Shown here: in pieces, positions 43,565-53,250 of the stretch
Numbering within the stretch: position 1 is the first letter of the stretch
Layout of the letters: the number at the start of each line of letters is the position of its first letter
Origin: Burkholderiaceae bacterium
GTDB taxonomy: Bacteria > Pseudomonadota > Gammaproteobacteria > Burkholderiales > Burkholderiaceae_C
NCBI GenBank assembly: GCA_026125795.1
Contig: JAHCKM010000002.1
Location: 62,001-126,000 of the forward strand
DNA: 64,000 nucleotides
Direction: 5' to 3'
Notes under the pieces: model-generated
What the model was told of the DNA's origin: nothing
What the model saw: the letters and a program-made list of their open reading frames with translations, nothing else
Database searches by the model: none
Program-made: the position numbers and the translations under genes

Positions 43565-45345
43565 ACGGCGTGTACACGATCGCCGGCCTGCTGGCCGAAT
43601 ACACACAGGGGCTGCGCCCGCGCGACGTGGTTGCGCGGCTGCGTGCCGCGTTGCGCGCCGACGATCCGGCGTGGATCCTGCGTTGCGACGATGCCTTCGT
43701 CGACGCGCAGCTGGCGCGCCTGGAGCGCCACGCGCCGGCCGAGCTGCCACTCTACGGCGTGCCGTTTGCGGTAAAGGACAACATCGACGTCCAGGGCTTG
43801 CCCACCACCGCCGCCTGCCCGGCCTATGCGTACACCGCGGGTGTCAACGCCAGCTGCGTGCAGCGCCTGCTCGATGCCGGCGCCGTGCTGCTCGGCAAGA
43901 CCAACCTCGACCAGTTCGCCACCGGACTGGTCGGCACGCGCTCGCCCTACGGCGCGGTGCCCAACAGCTTCGATCCGCGCTACGTCAGCGGCGGCTCCAG
44001 CTCGGGCTCGGCATCGGTGGTGGCGCGCGGACTGGTCGCGTTTGCGCTCGGCACCGACACCGCCGGGTCGGGGCGCGTGCCGGCGGGCTTCAACAACATC
44101 GTGGGCTGCAAGCCGACGCCGGGGCTGGTCGGCGCGCGCGGCGTGGTGCCGGCGTGTGCCACGCTCGACACGGTGTCGGTGTTCGCGCTCACGGCGGCCG
44201 ATGCCGCGCGTGTGCTCGCGCTGATCGAAGGCGGCGACGAGGCCAACGTGGTCGCGCCCGCGCCACCGGGACCGGCGGCGTTTCCACCGGCCCTGCGCGT
44301 CGGCGTGCCGCAGTCACCGGATCTCGACGGCAGCCTGGGCTACGTGGCGGCTTTCGCGCAGCAGCTCGAGCGCATCACCCAGCTTGGTGCCGCCATCGTG
44401 CCGTTGGACACCGCGGTGCTGCACGACATCGCTGCGCTGCTGTACGACGGCCCGTGGGTGGCCGAGCGCTACGTGGTGGTACGAGACCTGCTCGAGCGTC
44501 AACCCGATGCGCTCGACCCGATCGTGCGGCGCGTGATCGCGCACGCGCGCGGGATCGATGCGGCCAAGGCCTTCGAAGGGCGCTACCGGCTCGGTGCTTT
44601 GGCGCGCCAGGCCAATGCATTGTGGGAACGCGTCGACGTGCTGATGCTGCCGACCGCACCCACGCTGCCCACGCTCGCCGCGGTCGCCGAAGAGCCGCTG
44701 CTGCGCAACAGCGAACTCGGGCGCTTCACCAACTTCGTCAACCTGCTCGGCTGGAGCGCGCTCGCGCTGCCGGCCGCCATCACGCCGCGCGGTCAGCCGT
44801 TTGGCGTGACCTTCGTGGCGCCGGGCGGCCACGATGCGGCGCTGCTGCGCCTGGGCGCTCAGTGGCAGGCGCTGCTTGACCTGCCGCTCGGCGCACACCT
44901 TGCACCGGCGCTGCCGCACGAGTTGCAGCCGGCCGCCATGCCGCGCTGCGAGCCGACCGTGCCTATCGCGGTGGTCGGTGCGCACCTGGAGGGCCAGCCC
45001 TTGCACGGCCAGTTGGTGGAGCGGCGCGCGCGCTGCGTGGCCCGCACGCGCACCGCGCCGAGCTATCGCCTGCATGCGCTGCCCGACACCACGCCGCCCA
45101 AGCCCGGCCTGGCGCGCGTGGCCGACCGCGAAGGCCACGCGATCGAGGTCGAGGTCTACGAGATGCCGGCGCAGCACGTGGGCTCGTTCCTGGCGCTGAT
45201 CCCGCCGCCGCTCGGCCTCGGCTCGATCGAGCTGGAAGACGGCCGCTGGGTCAAGGGCTTCATCTGCGAGCCCCACGCGCTGCGCGGCGCGCGCGACATC
45301 AGCGCCTTCGGCGGCTGGCGCGGCTACCTGCGGTCGATCGCATGA
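43561..45345 (+). CDS. atzF: Allophanate hydrolase
   Basis: A 594-residue protein close to the length of AtzF. Residues about 1-450 form an amidase-signature domain with K72 (AVKDNIDV), the Gly/Ser-rich loop SGGSSSGSA (143-151, cis-Ser near 146) and the nucleophile S170 in [12 protein letters not shown]. Residues about 470-594 form the AtzF-type C-terminal domain ([22 protein letters not shown]), which in known enzymes completes allophanate decarboxylation. Product: ammonia and carbon dioxide. No urea carboxylase gene accompanies it, so the allophanate must come from biuret or a related amide. Confidence 0.95.
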   Translation: MNGVYTIAGLLAEYTQGLRPRDVVARLRAALRADDPAWILRCDDAFVDAQLARLERHAPAELPLYGVPFAVKDNIDVQGLPTTAACPAYAYTAGVNASCVQRLLDAGAVLLGKTNLDQFATGLVGTRSPYGAVPNSFDPRYVSGGSSSGSASVVARGLVAFALGTDTAGSGRVPAGFNNIVGCKPTPGLVGARGVVPACATLDTVSVFALTAADAARVLALIEGGDEANVVAPAPPGPAAFPPALRVGVPQSPDLDGSLGYVAAFAQQLERITQLGAAIVPLDTAVLHDIAALLYDGPWVAERYVVVRDLLERQPDALDPIVRRVIAHARGIDAAKAFEGRYRLGALARQANALWERVDVLMLPTAPTLPTLAAVAEEPLLRNSELGRFTNFVNLLGWSALALPAAITPRGQPFGVTFVAPGGHDAALLRLGAQWQALLDLPLGAHLAPALPHELQPAAMPRCEPTVPIAVVGAHLEGQPLHGQLVERRARCVARTRTAPSYRLHALPDTTPPKPGLARVADREGHAIEVEVYEMPAQHVGSFLALIPPPLGLGSIELEDGRWVKGFICEPHALRGARDISAFGGWRGYLRSIA

Positions 45346-45746
45346 GTCCTCAAGACATCGACCACCCCGATGTTCGGCGCGAGATCGAGGCGCTGTTTCA
45401 GGACTACGAGCGCGCGCTGATGAACAACAACGTGGCCGCTTTGAACGGCTACTTCTGGCGCGACGACCGGCTCACACGCTACGGCATCGGCGACCTGCAG
45501 CTCGGCTACGACGCGCTGGCGGCGTTTCGCGCCGCCACGCCGGCGCCCGACTTCACGCGCGACATCCGCCGCTTGCGCATCACCGCCTTCGGCCCCGACA
45601 TGGCGGTGGCGATGTGCGAGTTCCAGCGCAGCGACACGCGCAAGCTCGGCCTGCAGACCCAGACCTGGATTCGATTCATGGATGGCTGGAAGATCGTGTC
45701 GGCGCATGTCAGCATGATCGATCCGCCACAATCGCTCGGAGCATGA
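45342..45746 (+). CDS. AtzH/HpxZ-like DUF3225 protein (NTF2 fold)
   Basis: A 134-residue NTF2-like protein. HPDVRREIEALFQDYERAL, DRLTRYGIGDLQLGYDAL and WIRFMDGWKIVSAHVSMID mark DUF3225, the family of AtzH (proposed 1,3-dicarboxyurea amidase in cyanuric acid breakdown) and HpxZ (oxalurate pathway). It sits directly after atzF with a four-base overlap and overlaps the regulator gene in the same way. In the known atzDGEHF operon AtzH feeds AtzF, but no atzD, atzE or atzG is present here. The substrate may therefore differ. Confidence 0.88.
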   Translation: MSPQDIDHPDVRREIEALFQDYERALMNNNVAALNGYFWRDDRLTRYGIGDLQLGYDALAAFRAATPAPDFTRDIRRLRITAFGPDMAVAMCEFQRSDTRKLGLQTQTWIRFMDGWKIVSAHVSMIDPPQSLGA

Positions 45747-46450
45747 AGACCGACAACACCGTCCGCAAGAGCGATCGTGTGGTCGCGTTGCCGTCGGCCA
45801 CGCTGGCCGAACAGGCCTACGCGCTGGTGAAGCAGGCGATCTTCGATTTCGAGCTGATGCCGGGCGATCGATTCTCCGAGGCCGAGCTGTCGCAGGCCAC
45901 CGGCGTCAGCCGCACGCCGCTGCGCCAGGCGCTGCAGCAGCTGCAGCGCGAGGGCTTTGTGCAGGTGTTTCCCAAGTCGGGCTGGCAGGTGGCGCCGCTC
46001 GACTTTGACGTGTTCGACCAGCTCTACGACCTGCGCGTGCTGCTCGAGTGCCACGCCGCGCAGCGGCTGTGCCAGATCGAGGAACGCCCGCAGCTGCGCG
46101 CGCTCGCCGACGTGTGGCTGGTGCCGCCCGCCGAACGCAACATGGATCCCGACGACGTCCGGCGGCTCGACGAGTCGTTCCACAACGAGTTGGTGCGCGC
46201 CAGCGGCAACGCCGAGATGGCGCGCGTGCATCAGGAGATCACCGAACGCATCCGCATCGTGCGAAGGCTCGACTTCACCAAGCGCCCGCGCATCGCGCTC
46301 ACCTACGAGGAGCACGCGCGCATCCTGCGTGCGCTGACGCGGCGCCGCGCCGAGGAGGCCACGCGGCTGCTGGCCGCGCACATCGAGCAGAGCAAGCTCG
46401 AGGTCAGGCACATCACGCTCGACATGATGTACCGGGCGCGCCAGCGCTGA
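45743..46450 (+). CDS. GntR family regulator with FCD domain
   Basis: A 235-residue regulator from the ATG at 45743, overlapping the DUF3225 stop. Residues about 20-85 form the winged HTH (LVKQAIFDFELMPGDRFSEA, GVSRTPLRQALQQLQREGFV). Residues about 95-225 form the FCD ligand domain with its Asp/His metal-ligand pattern (DESFHNELVRAS, HARILRALTRR). As the last gene of a coupled series it is likely to control the nitrogen-scavenging locus, perhaps through the dyad near 32507. The ligand is probably a ureide or amide (inference). Confidence 0.92.
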   Translation: MKTDNTVRKSDRVVALPSATLAEQAYALVKQAIFDFELMPGDRFSEAELSQATGVSRTPLRQALQQLQREGFVQVFPKSGWQVAPLDFDVFDQLYDLRVLLECHAAQRLCQIEERPQLRALADVWLVPPAERNMDPDDVRRLDESFHNELVRASGNAEMARVHQEITERIRIVRRLDFTKRPRIALTYEEHARILRALTRRRAEEATRLLAAHIEQSKLEVRHITLDMMYRARQR

Positions 46451-46502
46451 AGGATCGCCGGGGCGCGGCGGACGCCCTCGGCGGATCCCCGATACTCCGG
46501 GG

Positions 46503-47447
46503 ATGCCCACCATCCGCATCGCCTGCGTCGGCCATGCCGTGCTCGACCATGTGTTCGAGGTCGATGCCTTTCCGCTGCGCCCCACCAAGACGCCGGCGCT
46601 GACCTACCGCCCCGGCACCGGCGGCATGGCGTTCAACGCCGCCATCGCCGCGGCGCGGCTGGGCGCCGCGGTGCGCATGATCGGCCGCGTGGGCAGCGAG
46701 CCCGGCGTGCAGATGCTGCGCGATCGGCTGCGTGCCGAGGGCATTGAAGATCGCGGGCTCGAGGTGGTGCCCGGTGCAGTGACCTCGGTGTCGGCCATCG
46801 TGGTCGATGCGCGTGGCGAGCGGCAGATCTTCAACCACCGCGGCGACGCGATCGTGCGTGCCCACGCACTCGACCCGCTGGTGCTCGAAGGCGCCGACGT
46901 CGTGCTCACCGATCCGCGCTGGGCCGCCGGCGCCGAGGCCGCGCTGCGCTGGGCGCGGGCGCGGCGCGTGATCGCGATGCTCGATGTCGACGTGGCGCCG
47001 GTGGCGGATCTGCGGCGCCTGGTGCCGCTGGCGCAATGGGCGGTGTTCTCCGAGCCGGGCCTCGCCGCCTATGCGCCGGGGGTGTCGGTGCAGGCGGCGT
47101 TGGAGCACGCGCTCGACAGCGGCTGCGAGGTGGCGATGGTCACGCGCGGCGAACAGCCGGTGTGGTGGCGCCGCCGCGGCGGCACGCTGCAACGTCTGCC
47201 GGTGCCGCGCGTGAGGGCGGTCGACACCACCGGCGCCGGCGACGTGTTCCATGCCGCGCTCGCGCTCGCACTCGGCGAAGGCCGCGACGAGCGCAACGCG
47301 GTGGCTTTTGCGGCTACGGCAGCCGCGCTCAAGTGCCTGGGCGGGCCCGGCGTGCTCGGCGCGCCGCAACGCGGCGACGTCGAGCGGGCCTTGCCGCGCC
47401 ACGCGGCACGCAGTGCGGACGCCGCCGGCGCCACAATGCCCGCATGA
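46503..47447 (+). CDS. PfkB-family sugar kinase
   Basis: A 314-residue ribokinase-fold kinase: N-terminal CVGHAVLDHVFEV, GTGGMAFNAAIAAARLG (about residues 38-54) and catalytic DTTGAGDVFHAAL (about 241-253). ADP- or ATP-dependent phosphorylation of a sugar is expected; it differs clearly from the fructokinase-like protein at 20554. It overlaps trkA by four bases, an unusual partner, so co-translation may be incidental. The 52-bp gap before it contains two small GC dyads. Confidence 0.88.
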   Translation: MPTIRIACVGHAVLDHVFEVDAFPLRPTKTPALTYRPGTGGMAFNAAIAAARLGAAVRMIGRVGSEPGVQMLRDRLRAEGIEDRGLEVVPGAVTSVSAIVVDARGERQIFNHRGDAIVRAHALDPLVLEGADVVLTDPRWAAGAEAALRWARARRVIAMLDVDVAPVADLRRLVPLAQWAVFSEPGLAAYAPGVSVQAALEHALDSGCEVAMVTRGEQPVWWRRRGGTLQRLPVPRVRAVDTTGAGDVFHAALALALGEGRDERNAVAFAATAAALKCLGGPGVLGAPQRGDVERALPRHAARSADAAGATMPA

Positions 47448-48844
47448 AGATCGTGATCCTCGGCGCCGGCCGGGTCGGCCAGAGCGTGGCCGAAAGCCTG
47501 GTGCTCGAGCGCAACGACATCACCGTGATCGACACCGACCCGGCGCGTCTGCGCGAGTTGCAGGAGCGGTTCGACCTGCGCACCCTGGTGGGCAACGGCA
47601 TCCAGCCGTCGGTGCTGCGCGATGCCGGCGTCGACGACGCCGACATGCTGATCGCCTGCGCCGCGCAGGACGAGACCAACCTGGTGGTGTGCAAGGTGGC
47701 GCACGATGTGTTCAACGTGCCGACCACGGTGGCGCGCATCCGCTCGCCGGAGTTCGAGGAGGGCACGGCGCTGCTCGACAAGAGCGGCTTCGCGGTCGAC
47801 CAGGTGATCTGCCCCGAGCAGTCGGTGACCGCTTACGTGCGCAAGCTGGTCGAGTACCCCGAGGCGCTGCAGGTGATGCAGTTCGCCAAGGGCCTGGTCA
47901 GCATGGTGGTGGTGCGCGCGGCGGCCGGCGGCCCGCTGGTCCTGCACAGCCTGGCGGAGATACCGCGGCTGATCCCCGATGTGGAGATGCGCATCGTCGC
48001 CATCTACCGCGGCGACACGTCGCTGCCCCGGCTCGATGGCCACACGCGCATCGAGCCCGGCGACGAGGTGTTCCTGCTTGCCGCCACCACGCAGATCCGC
48101 CGCGCGCTGGTCTCGCTGGGCAAGATGGACCGGCCGGTCAAGCGCGTGATGATCGCCGGCGGCGGCCGCGTGGGCCTGCGCCTGGCGCGCGAGATCTCCG
48201 ACCTGTACCAGGTGAAGATCATCGAGGCCAACGCGCAGCGCTGCGAGTACCTGGCGACACAGCTGCCGGCCAACGTGCTGGTGCTCAAGGGCGACAGCAC
48301 CGACGAGGATCTGCTGGGCGACGAGAACGTCGGCGAGATGGACCTGTTTCTCGCACTGACCAGCGACGATGAAGACAACATCATGGCCTGCCTGCTGGCC
48401 AAGCGGCTCGGCGCGCGGCGCGTGTTCGCGCTGATCAACCGCAAGGCCTATGCCGATCTGGTGCAGGGCACGCAGATCGACATCGCGATCTCGCCGGCGC
48501 ATGCGGTGATCGGCGAGCTGCTCACCAACGTGCGCCGCGGCGACATCGAGGCGGTGCACAGCCTGCGCCACGGAGCCGCCGAGGCGCTGGAGGCGGTGGT
48601 GCGCGGCGACCGCAAGACCTGCAAGGTGGCGGGCCGCCGCATCGAGGAGATCAATCTGCCGGAAGGCGCGCAGATCGGCGCCATCGTGCGCCAGCACGAC
48701 GACGGCGCCGGCGGCGAGGTGATCTTCCCGCACCACGACACGATGATCCAGACCGGCGACCACGTGGTCGTGTTCGTGCCGCGCAAGCGCATGGTGCGTG
48801 ACATCGAGAAGTTGTTCCAGGTCAGCGCGGTGTTCGGCTTCTAG
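47444..48844 (+). CDS. trkA: Trk potassium uptake regulatory subunit TrkA
   Basis: A 466-residue protein made of two RCK (TrkA_N plus TrkA_C) units. The first Rossmann motif is ILGAGRVGQSVAESL (residues 4-18) and the second IAGGGRVGLRLAREI (about 236-250), both NAD-binding GxGxxG types. Length agrees with TrkA (about 458). It gates the TrkH channel in response to nucleotides at the inner membrane face. trkH starts six bases after its stop. Confidence 0.97.
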   Translation: MKIVILGAGRVGQSVAESLVLERNDITVIDTDPARLRELQERFDLRTLVGNGIQPSVLRDAGVDDADMLIACAAQDETNLVVCKVAHDVFNVPTTVARIRSPEFEEGTALLDKSGFAVDQVICPEQSVTAYVRKLVEYPEALQVMQFAKGLVSMVVVRAAAGGPLVLHSLAEIPRLIPDVEMRIVAIYRGDTSLPRLDGHTRIEPGDEVFLLAATTQIRRALVSLGKMDRPVKRVMIAGGGRVGLRLAREISDLYQVKIIEANAQRCEYLATQLPANVLVLKGDSTDEDLLGDENVGEMDLFLALTSDDEDNIMACLLAKRLGARRVFALINRKAYADLVQGTQIDIAISPAHAVIGELLTNVRRGDIEAVHSLRHGAAEALEAVVRGDRKTCKVAGRRIEEINLPEGAQIGAIVRQHDDGAGGEVIFPHHDTMIQTGDHVVVFVPRKRMVRDIEKLFQVSAVFGF

Positions 48845-48850
48845 GCACGA

Positions 48851-50305
48851 ATGGGCGCTCTCGCCGTCGTCGCGCTGGTCGGCCGCCTGATCGCGTTGTT
48901 CGCCTTGCTGATGCTGGTGCCGTTGGGCTTCGCCGTGGCGGGCGGCGATGCGGCGCAGCGAGCGTTTGCCGTCGCCACGCCGGTCACGGCCGCCATCGGC
49001 CTGGCGCTGAGCCTGTCGGTGCGGCGTTTTCGGCGCGAGCTGCAACCGCGCGACGGCTTCCTGCTCGTGGCGTTCACCTGGGTGCTGCTACCGGCCTTCG
49101 GTGCCGTTCCGATGCTGCTGGCGGTGCCGGGACTGAGCGTGACCGATGCCTACTTCGAAGCGATGTCGGGCTTCACCGCCACCGGCGCCACGGCGCTCAC
49201 CGGACTCGATGCGCTGCCGCTGTCGATCAACGTGTGGCGCTGCCTGCTGCAGCTGATGGGCGGCCTGGGCATCATCGTGCTGGCGGTGGCGATCCTGCCG
49301 ATGCTGGGCGTCGGCGGCAGCCAGCTCTTTCACACCGAGGTCACCGGTCCGTTGAAGGACCAGAAGCTCACGCCGCGCATCGCCGAGACCGCGCGCGGGT
49401 TGTGGACGGTGTACTTCGTGTTCGCCGTCGCCTGTTTCTTCGCCTACCGGTGGGCCGGCATGAGCTGGAGCGATGCCTTCATGCACATGTGCACCACCGT
49501 CAGCCTGGGCGGCTTCTCGTCGCACGACCTCAGCTTCGGCTACTGGAACTCGCCGCGCGTCGAAGCGGTGGCGGTGGCGTTCATGCTGCTGGCCGGCGTG
49601 AACTTCGCGCTGTACTTCGTGGCGTGGCGGCGGCGTTCGCTGTGGATCCTGTGGCGCGACATCGAGTGGCGCGCTTTCGCCATCGTGCTGGCCGGCTCGG
49701 CGGCGCTGATCGTCCTGGTGCTGATGACCAGCGATCCGCTGGCCGATTTCTCGCAGACCGTTCGCCGCACGGTGTTTCACGTGGTCTCCGTGGCCACGAC
49801 GACCGGCTATGCGTCGTACGACTACGCTCAATGGCCGGTGTTCGCGCCGCTGCTGATGATCCTGTTGGGCTGCTTCGCCACCAGCGCCGGCTCCACCGGC
49901 GGCGGCATCAAGATGATCCGCATGCTGCTGCTGCTCAAGCAGGCGCGCCGCGAGCTGGTGCGCATCGTGCACCCCAACGTGGTCAACCCGGTGGTGCTGG
50001 GCGGCGGCACCGTGAGCGTACGCGTGATGCAGAGCGTGATCGCCTACATGATGCTGTACGGCGCCACGCTGGTCGGCCTGACGATGTTGATGCTTTTCAG
50101 CGGGCTCGACGTGCTGAGCGCGTTCACCGCGGTGGTGGCCTGCGTCAACAACATCGGCCCCGGCCTCGGCGAGGTGGGTCCGGCGGTGAACTACGGCAGC
50201 CTGAGCGACTTCCAGACCTGGATCTGCACGCTGGCGATGATGCTCGGGCGCCTCGAGCTGCTGGCGCTGTTCGTGCTGCTGACACCGGAGTTCTGGCGAC
50301 GCTGA
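48851..50305 (+). CDS. trkH: Trk potassium transporter channel subunit TrkH
   Basis: A 484-residue membrane protein with the SKT-fold pore loops: MSGFTATGATALTGLD (about residues 101-116), CTTVSLGGFSS, TTTGYASYDYAQW and SAGSTGGGIKM (about 346-356), the last being the typical TrkH filter region with its positively charged follow-on. About ten hydrophobic segments. It forms the potassium pathway and is regulated by TrkA encoded just upstream. A hairpin terminator follows. Confidence 0.97.
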   Translation: MGALAVVALVGRLIALFALLMLVPLGFAVAGGDAAQRAFAVATPVTAAIGLALSLSVRRFRRELQPRDGFLLVAFTWVLLPAFGAVPMLLAVPGLSVTDAYFEAMSGFTATGATALTGLDALPLSINVWRCLLQLMGGLGIIVLAVAILPMLGVGGSQLFHTEVTGPLKDQKLTPRIAETARGLWTVYFVFAVACFFAYRWAGMSWSDAFMHMCTTVSLGGFSSHDLSFGYWNSPRVEAVAVAFMLLAGVNFALYFVAWRRRSLWILWRDIEWRAFAIVLAGSAALIVLVLMTSDPLADFSQTVRRTVFHVVSVATTTGYASYDYAQWPVFAPLLMILLGCFATSAGSTGGGIKMIRMLLLLKQARRELVRIVHPNVVNPVVLGGGTVSVRVMQSVIAYMMLYGATLVGLTMLMLFSGLDVLSAFTAVVACVNNIGPGLGEVGPAVNYGSLSDFQTWICTLAMMLGRLELLALFVLLTPEFWRR

Positions 50306-50325
50306 CGGGTGCGGGGCCGGCGTTC

Positions 50326-50349
50326 GGCGTGGCGCGAGCCACGCCTTCT
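50326..50349 (+). terminator. Hairpin terminator between convergent genes
   Basis: Stem GGCGTGGC / GCCACGCC (50326-50333 and 50338-50345, GCGA loop) followed by TTCT. It lies between trkH and the convergent Ig-repeat lipoprotein gene. Confidence 0.7.
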
Positions 50350-50370
50350 GCCGCCCAGGCTCGCAGCCCC

Positions 50371-53250
50371 CTAGCCCAGCCTGAGCGTGACCGTCTCGCT
50401 GCGCGCCGATCCCGCCTTGTTGCTCACGATCACGTAGTACGAGCCGGATTGGCCGGTGGTGAAGCTGCTGCCGGTCTGGCCGGGTATGGCGCGCGATTCT
50501 TCGCCCACCGCCTGGTACCACTGGTATTGCAGGTTCAAGCCCGTGGCCTCCACGCTGAAGGTGCCGCTGCCGCTGTTGATGAGCAGCGACTGGGGTTGCT
50601 TCGTGATCACGGGCGCCCGGGTCTCGGTGACCGTGAGCGTGGCGGCTTCGCTGGTGACCGAGCCGGCGCTGTTGCGCACGACGACGCGGTAGCTGCCCGC
50701 GACGCCGGTGCTGTGGGTGGGCCCGGTCGCCTTGTCGATCACGCTCCAGGCTTGGCCGGCGAAGACCTCCCACTGGTAGCTCAGCCCGGAGCCGCTGGCC
50801 TTGACGGAGAACACGTGGGTGTCGCCCTCCTTGATGCTCGCTGACTGCGGCTGGCTGTCGATCACCGGCCTGCTCTCGAACGACAGCGTGGCGTTGTTGC
50901 TGCGCGCCTCGCCGGCGCGGTTGCTGACGATCACGTAATAGGTGCCGGCCGTGGTGGTGCTGTAGCTCGCCGACGTCGCACCCGAGATCGGCTGGTCCGC
51001 CGCGCCTGGTGTCGTGGCGTACCACTGGTAGGCCAGGCCGCCGCCGGTCGCCTCAACGCTGAAGGTTCCGGTGCCGCCCTGCGGCACCGTCACCGACGCC
51101 GGCTGGCGCGTGATCGCCGGCTTCGACAGCACCGTGACGGTGGCCACCTCGCTGCTCACCGAGCCGCCGCTGTTGCGCACTTCGACCCGGTAGCTGCCGG
51201 CCGTGCCGGTCGCGTAGCTCGAGCCGGTCGCGCCCTGGATCGCCGCGTTGCCGGAGAACCACTGGTAGGCCAGCGCCGTGCCGCTCGCCTGCACGGATAG
51301 CGTGGCCGTCTCGCCGGAGGCGATGGTCACCGATTGCGGCTGCTGGGTGATCACCGGCGCATTCAGGGTCACGGTCAACGTGGCGTTGTTGCTGCGCACC
51401 GATCCCGCGGAGTTGCTGACCTCCACGTGGTAGGTCCCTGCCGTTCCGGTGCTGAAGCTCGCAGCCGTGGCGGTGGCAATGGCTTCGCCCGCGCGGAACC
51501 ACTGGTAAGCGAGATCGGTGCCCGCGGCTTCGACGCGGAAGGTGGCACTGCCGCCTTCATTCACCGTGGCCGACGCGGGCTGGCGCGTGATGCTCGGCGC
51601 TTCCACGTTTGGCGACACGGTCACCGTGGCTTCGGCGCTCGTCACCGAGCCCGAGGGATTGCTCACCACGGCGTGGTACGTGCCGGCGGTGCCCGTGGTG
51701 TGGCTCGACGACGTTGCGCCTTCGATCGCCGCGCCGTCGCGGAACCACTGGTAGGCCAGAGCACTGCCGCCGGCGCGCACGACAAGCGTCACGGTGCCGC
51801 CCTCGGTGATCGTCGCTGACAGCGGCTGCTCGGTGATCGTCGGTGCGGAGACCACGCTGTCGTCGCCGTACTGCTCGAACTGCGCGTCCGCGGCCGCGGT
51901 CAGGTCCGCAGCGAAGGTGGAGGGGTCGTACGCAGCGCCGCCGCCCTCGAATGCGGATCCCTGATCGAGCCGCCTGCCGTCGATGACGCCGTCGGTCAGG
52001 TCGTCGGCGAGCTGCGCGGCCATCGTCAGCGCGGGCCGATCCAGCGCGCCGTTGAAACGCCCGGCCGCCAAGGCGAGGCCGCCCGTGACCGCCTGCATGA
52101 TGCCGTAGCGGTTGTTCGTGATCGTGCCGCGGCCGGAGTTCTGGTCCACCGGCGTGGGCAGCGTGGCCACCGACACGAGCTGGTAGCGCGCGGGCAGCTG
52201 GCGATTGATCTCGGCCAGGATCGCCTGATGCGCCTGCTCGATCTGCTCCGGCGTGAGGCGCGTCAGCTCCTCAGCGGTTGCTCGGCGCTTCAGTGGCGTT
52301 GCGCCACCGCGGACCTGGTTCGGATCGACGAGGAAGTGGTTCAGCGCGTAGCGGTATGCGGCCTCGCTGATCGTGGTGATGCCCAGGTGCTGGTCGAACG
52401 CGAGCACCAGCGAGTGCAGCTGCTGTTCCGGGCCTATCGGCAGCAAGCTGCCTTTGCCCTCGTCGAAATAGGTCGAGCTGTCGGTGCCGTTGAGCGTGAG
52501 CAACGCCGGCGCCGTCCCCGGGCCGGCTTTGATGCGCACCAGGCCCGAGGTGGCGCCGGTGAGGGCGCTGCCCAGCTCGGTGGCGTCGAGCGTGCGCGCC
52601 AGGGCGATGCGCACCTGTAGCGTCTTGCCCAGACCGCCGCCGGCGCCCACGCCGGCGCCGTCGCCGCCCGCGGCTGAGCCGCCGTCGTCGCCGCCGCCGA
52701 AACCGCCGTCGTTGAGGAATGAGAACTCCGTGTTCGGCTCCAGCGTCTCGACCACGCCCCAGACCACGTTCAGCCGCGCTTCGTCGCTCGTCACCTGTCC
52801 GACGCTGTTCTGGATGCGCACGCGGTAGTAGGTTTCGTTCTGTTCGAACGAGACAGAGGGCACGGACAGCTCGCTGCCGAAGGCGTCGATGACCATGGTG
52901 CCGTTGGCGGGCTCCCACGCACCCGAGCCGTGCCGTTGTTGCCACTCGAAACTCAGCCCGTCGCCCACGGCTTCGACGCGCAACACCGCGCTCTGGCCGA
53001 CCACGCGTGTGGCCGACTGCGGCGGCGTGAGCACGACCGGCGGACCGTCATAGCCGCTGCCGCCGCCCCCGCCGCCGCAGGCGGCGAGCGCGAGTGCGAC
53101 CAGAACGAGCGCGGCGCATGCGAGCAGGGCGCGTGAAAGAGCGGAACGCCTGCGCGCGGCGATGCGAGCGCCGGCTGGCGCGCTGCGTCGCGCGGATGGC
53201 GATACAGGGATTGAAGCGGGGGCCGTCGGGTGGGGGCTCAGGAGCGTCAT
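50371..53250 (-). CDS. Large lipoprotein with immunoglobulin-like repeats
   Basis: A 959-residue protein. The lipobox LALAAC puts the lipidated Cys at residue 58, followed by a Gly-rich linker. An Ig-like domain lies at about 75-165, a Gly/Asp-rich low-complexity stretch near 180-208, and a unique domain at about 210-470 that I do not recognise (FDQHLGITTISEAAYRYAL; LTPEQIEQAHQAILAE). At least six Ig-like repeats follow to the end, each with ITxQPxSxTxxxG, LAYQWF and GTYxVxVSNxxGSV phrases. Its start overlaps the upstream caspase gene stop by four bases, so the two are co-translated. Probably outer-membrane anchored and exposed. Confidence 0.87.
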   Translation of the reverse strand: MTLLSPHPTAPASIPVSPSARRSAPAGARIAARRRSALSRALLACAALVLVALALAACGGGGGGSGYDGPPVVLTPPQSATRVVGQSAVLRVEAVGDGLSFEWQQRHGSGAWEPANGTMVIDAFGSELSVPSVSFEQNETYYRVRIQNSVGQVTSDEARLNVVWGVVETLEPNTEFSFLNDGGFGGGDDGGSAAGGDGAGVGAGGGLGKTLQVRIALARTLDATELGSALTGATSGLVRIKAGPGTAPALLTLNGTDSSTYFDEGKGSLLPIGPEQQLHSLVLAFDQHLGITTISEAAYRYALNHFLVDPNQVRGGATPLKRRATAEELTRLTPEQIEQAHQAILAEINRQLPARYQLVSVATLPTPVDQNSGRGTITNNRYGIMQAVTGGLALAAGRFNGALDRPALTMAAQLADDLTDGVIDGRRLDQGSAFEGGGAAYDPSTFAADLTAAADAQFEQYGDDSVVSAPTITEQPLSATITEGGTVTLVVRAGGSALAYQWFRDGAAIEGATSSSHTTGTAGTYHAVVSNPSGSVTSAEATVTVSPNVEAPSITRQPASATVNEGGSATFRVEAAGTDLAYQWFRAGEAIATATAASFSTGTAGTYHVEVSNSAGSVRSNNATLTVTLNAPVITQQPQSVTIASGETATLSVQASGTALAYQWFSGNAAIQGATGSSYATGTAGSYRVEVRNSGGSVSSEVATVTVLSKPAITRQPASVTVPQGGTGTFSVEATGGGLAYQWYATTPGAADQPISGATSASYSTTTAGTYYVIVSNRAGEARSNNATLSFESRPVIDSQPQSASIKEGDTHVFSVKASGSGLSYQWEVFAGQAWSVIDKATGPTHSTGVAGSYRVVVRNSAGSVTSEAATLTVTETRAPVITKQPQSLLINSGSGTFSVEATGLNLQYQWYQAVGEESRAIPGQTGSSFTTGQSGSYYVIVSNKAGSARSETVTLRLG

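Noticed and set aside
47069-49045. 658-residue open frame opposite trkA
   Set aside because: The composition is His/Arg/Gln-rich with no domain. trkA on the other strand is certain.
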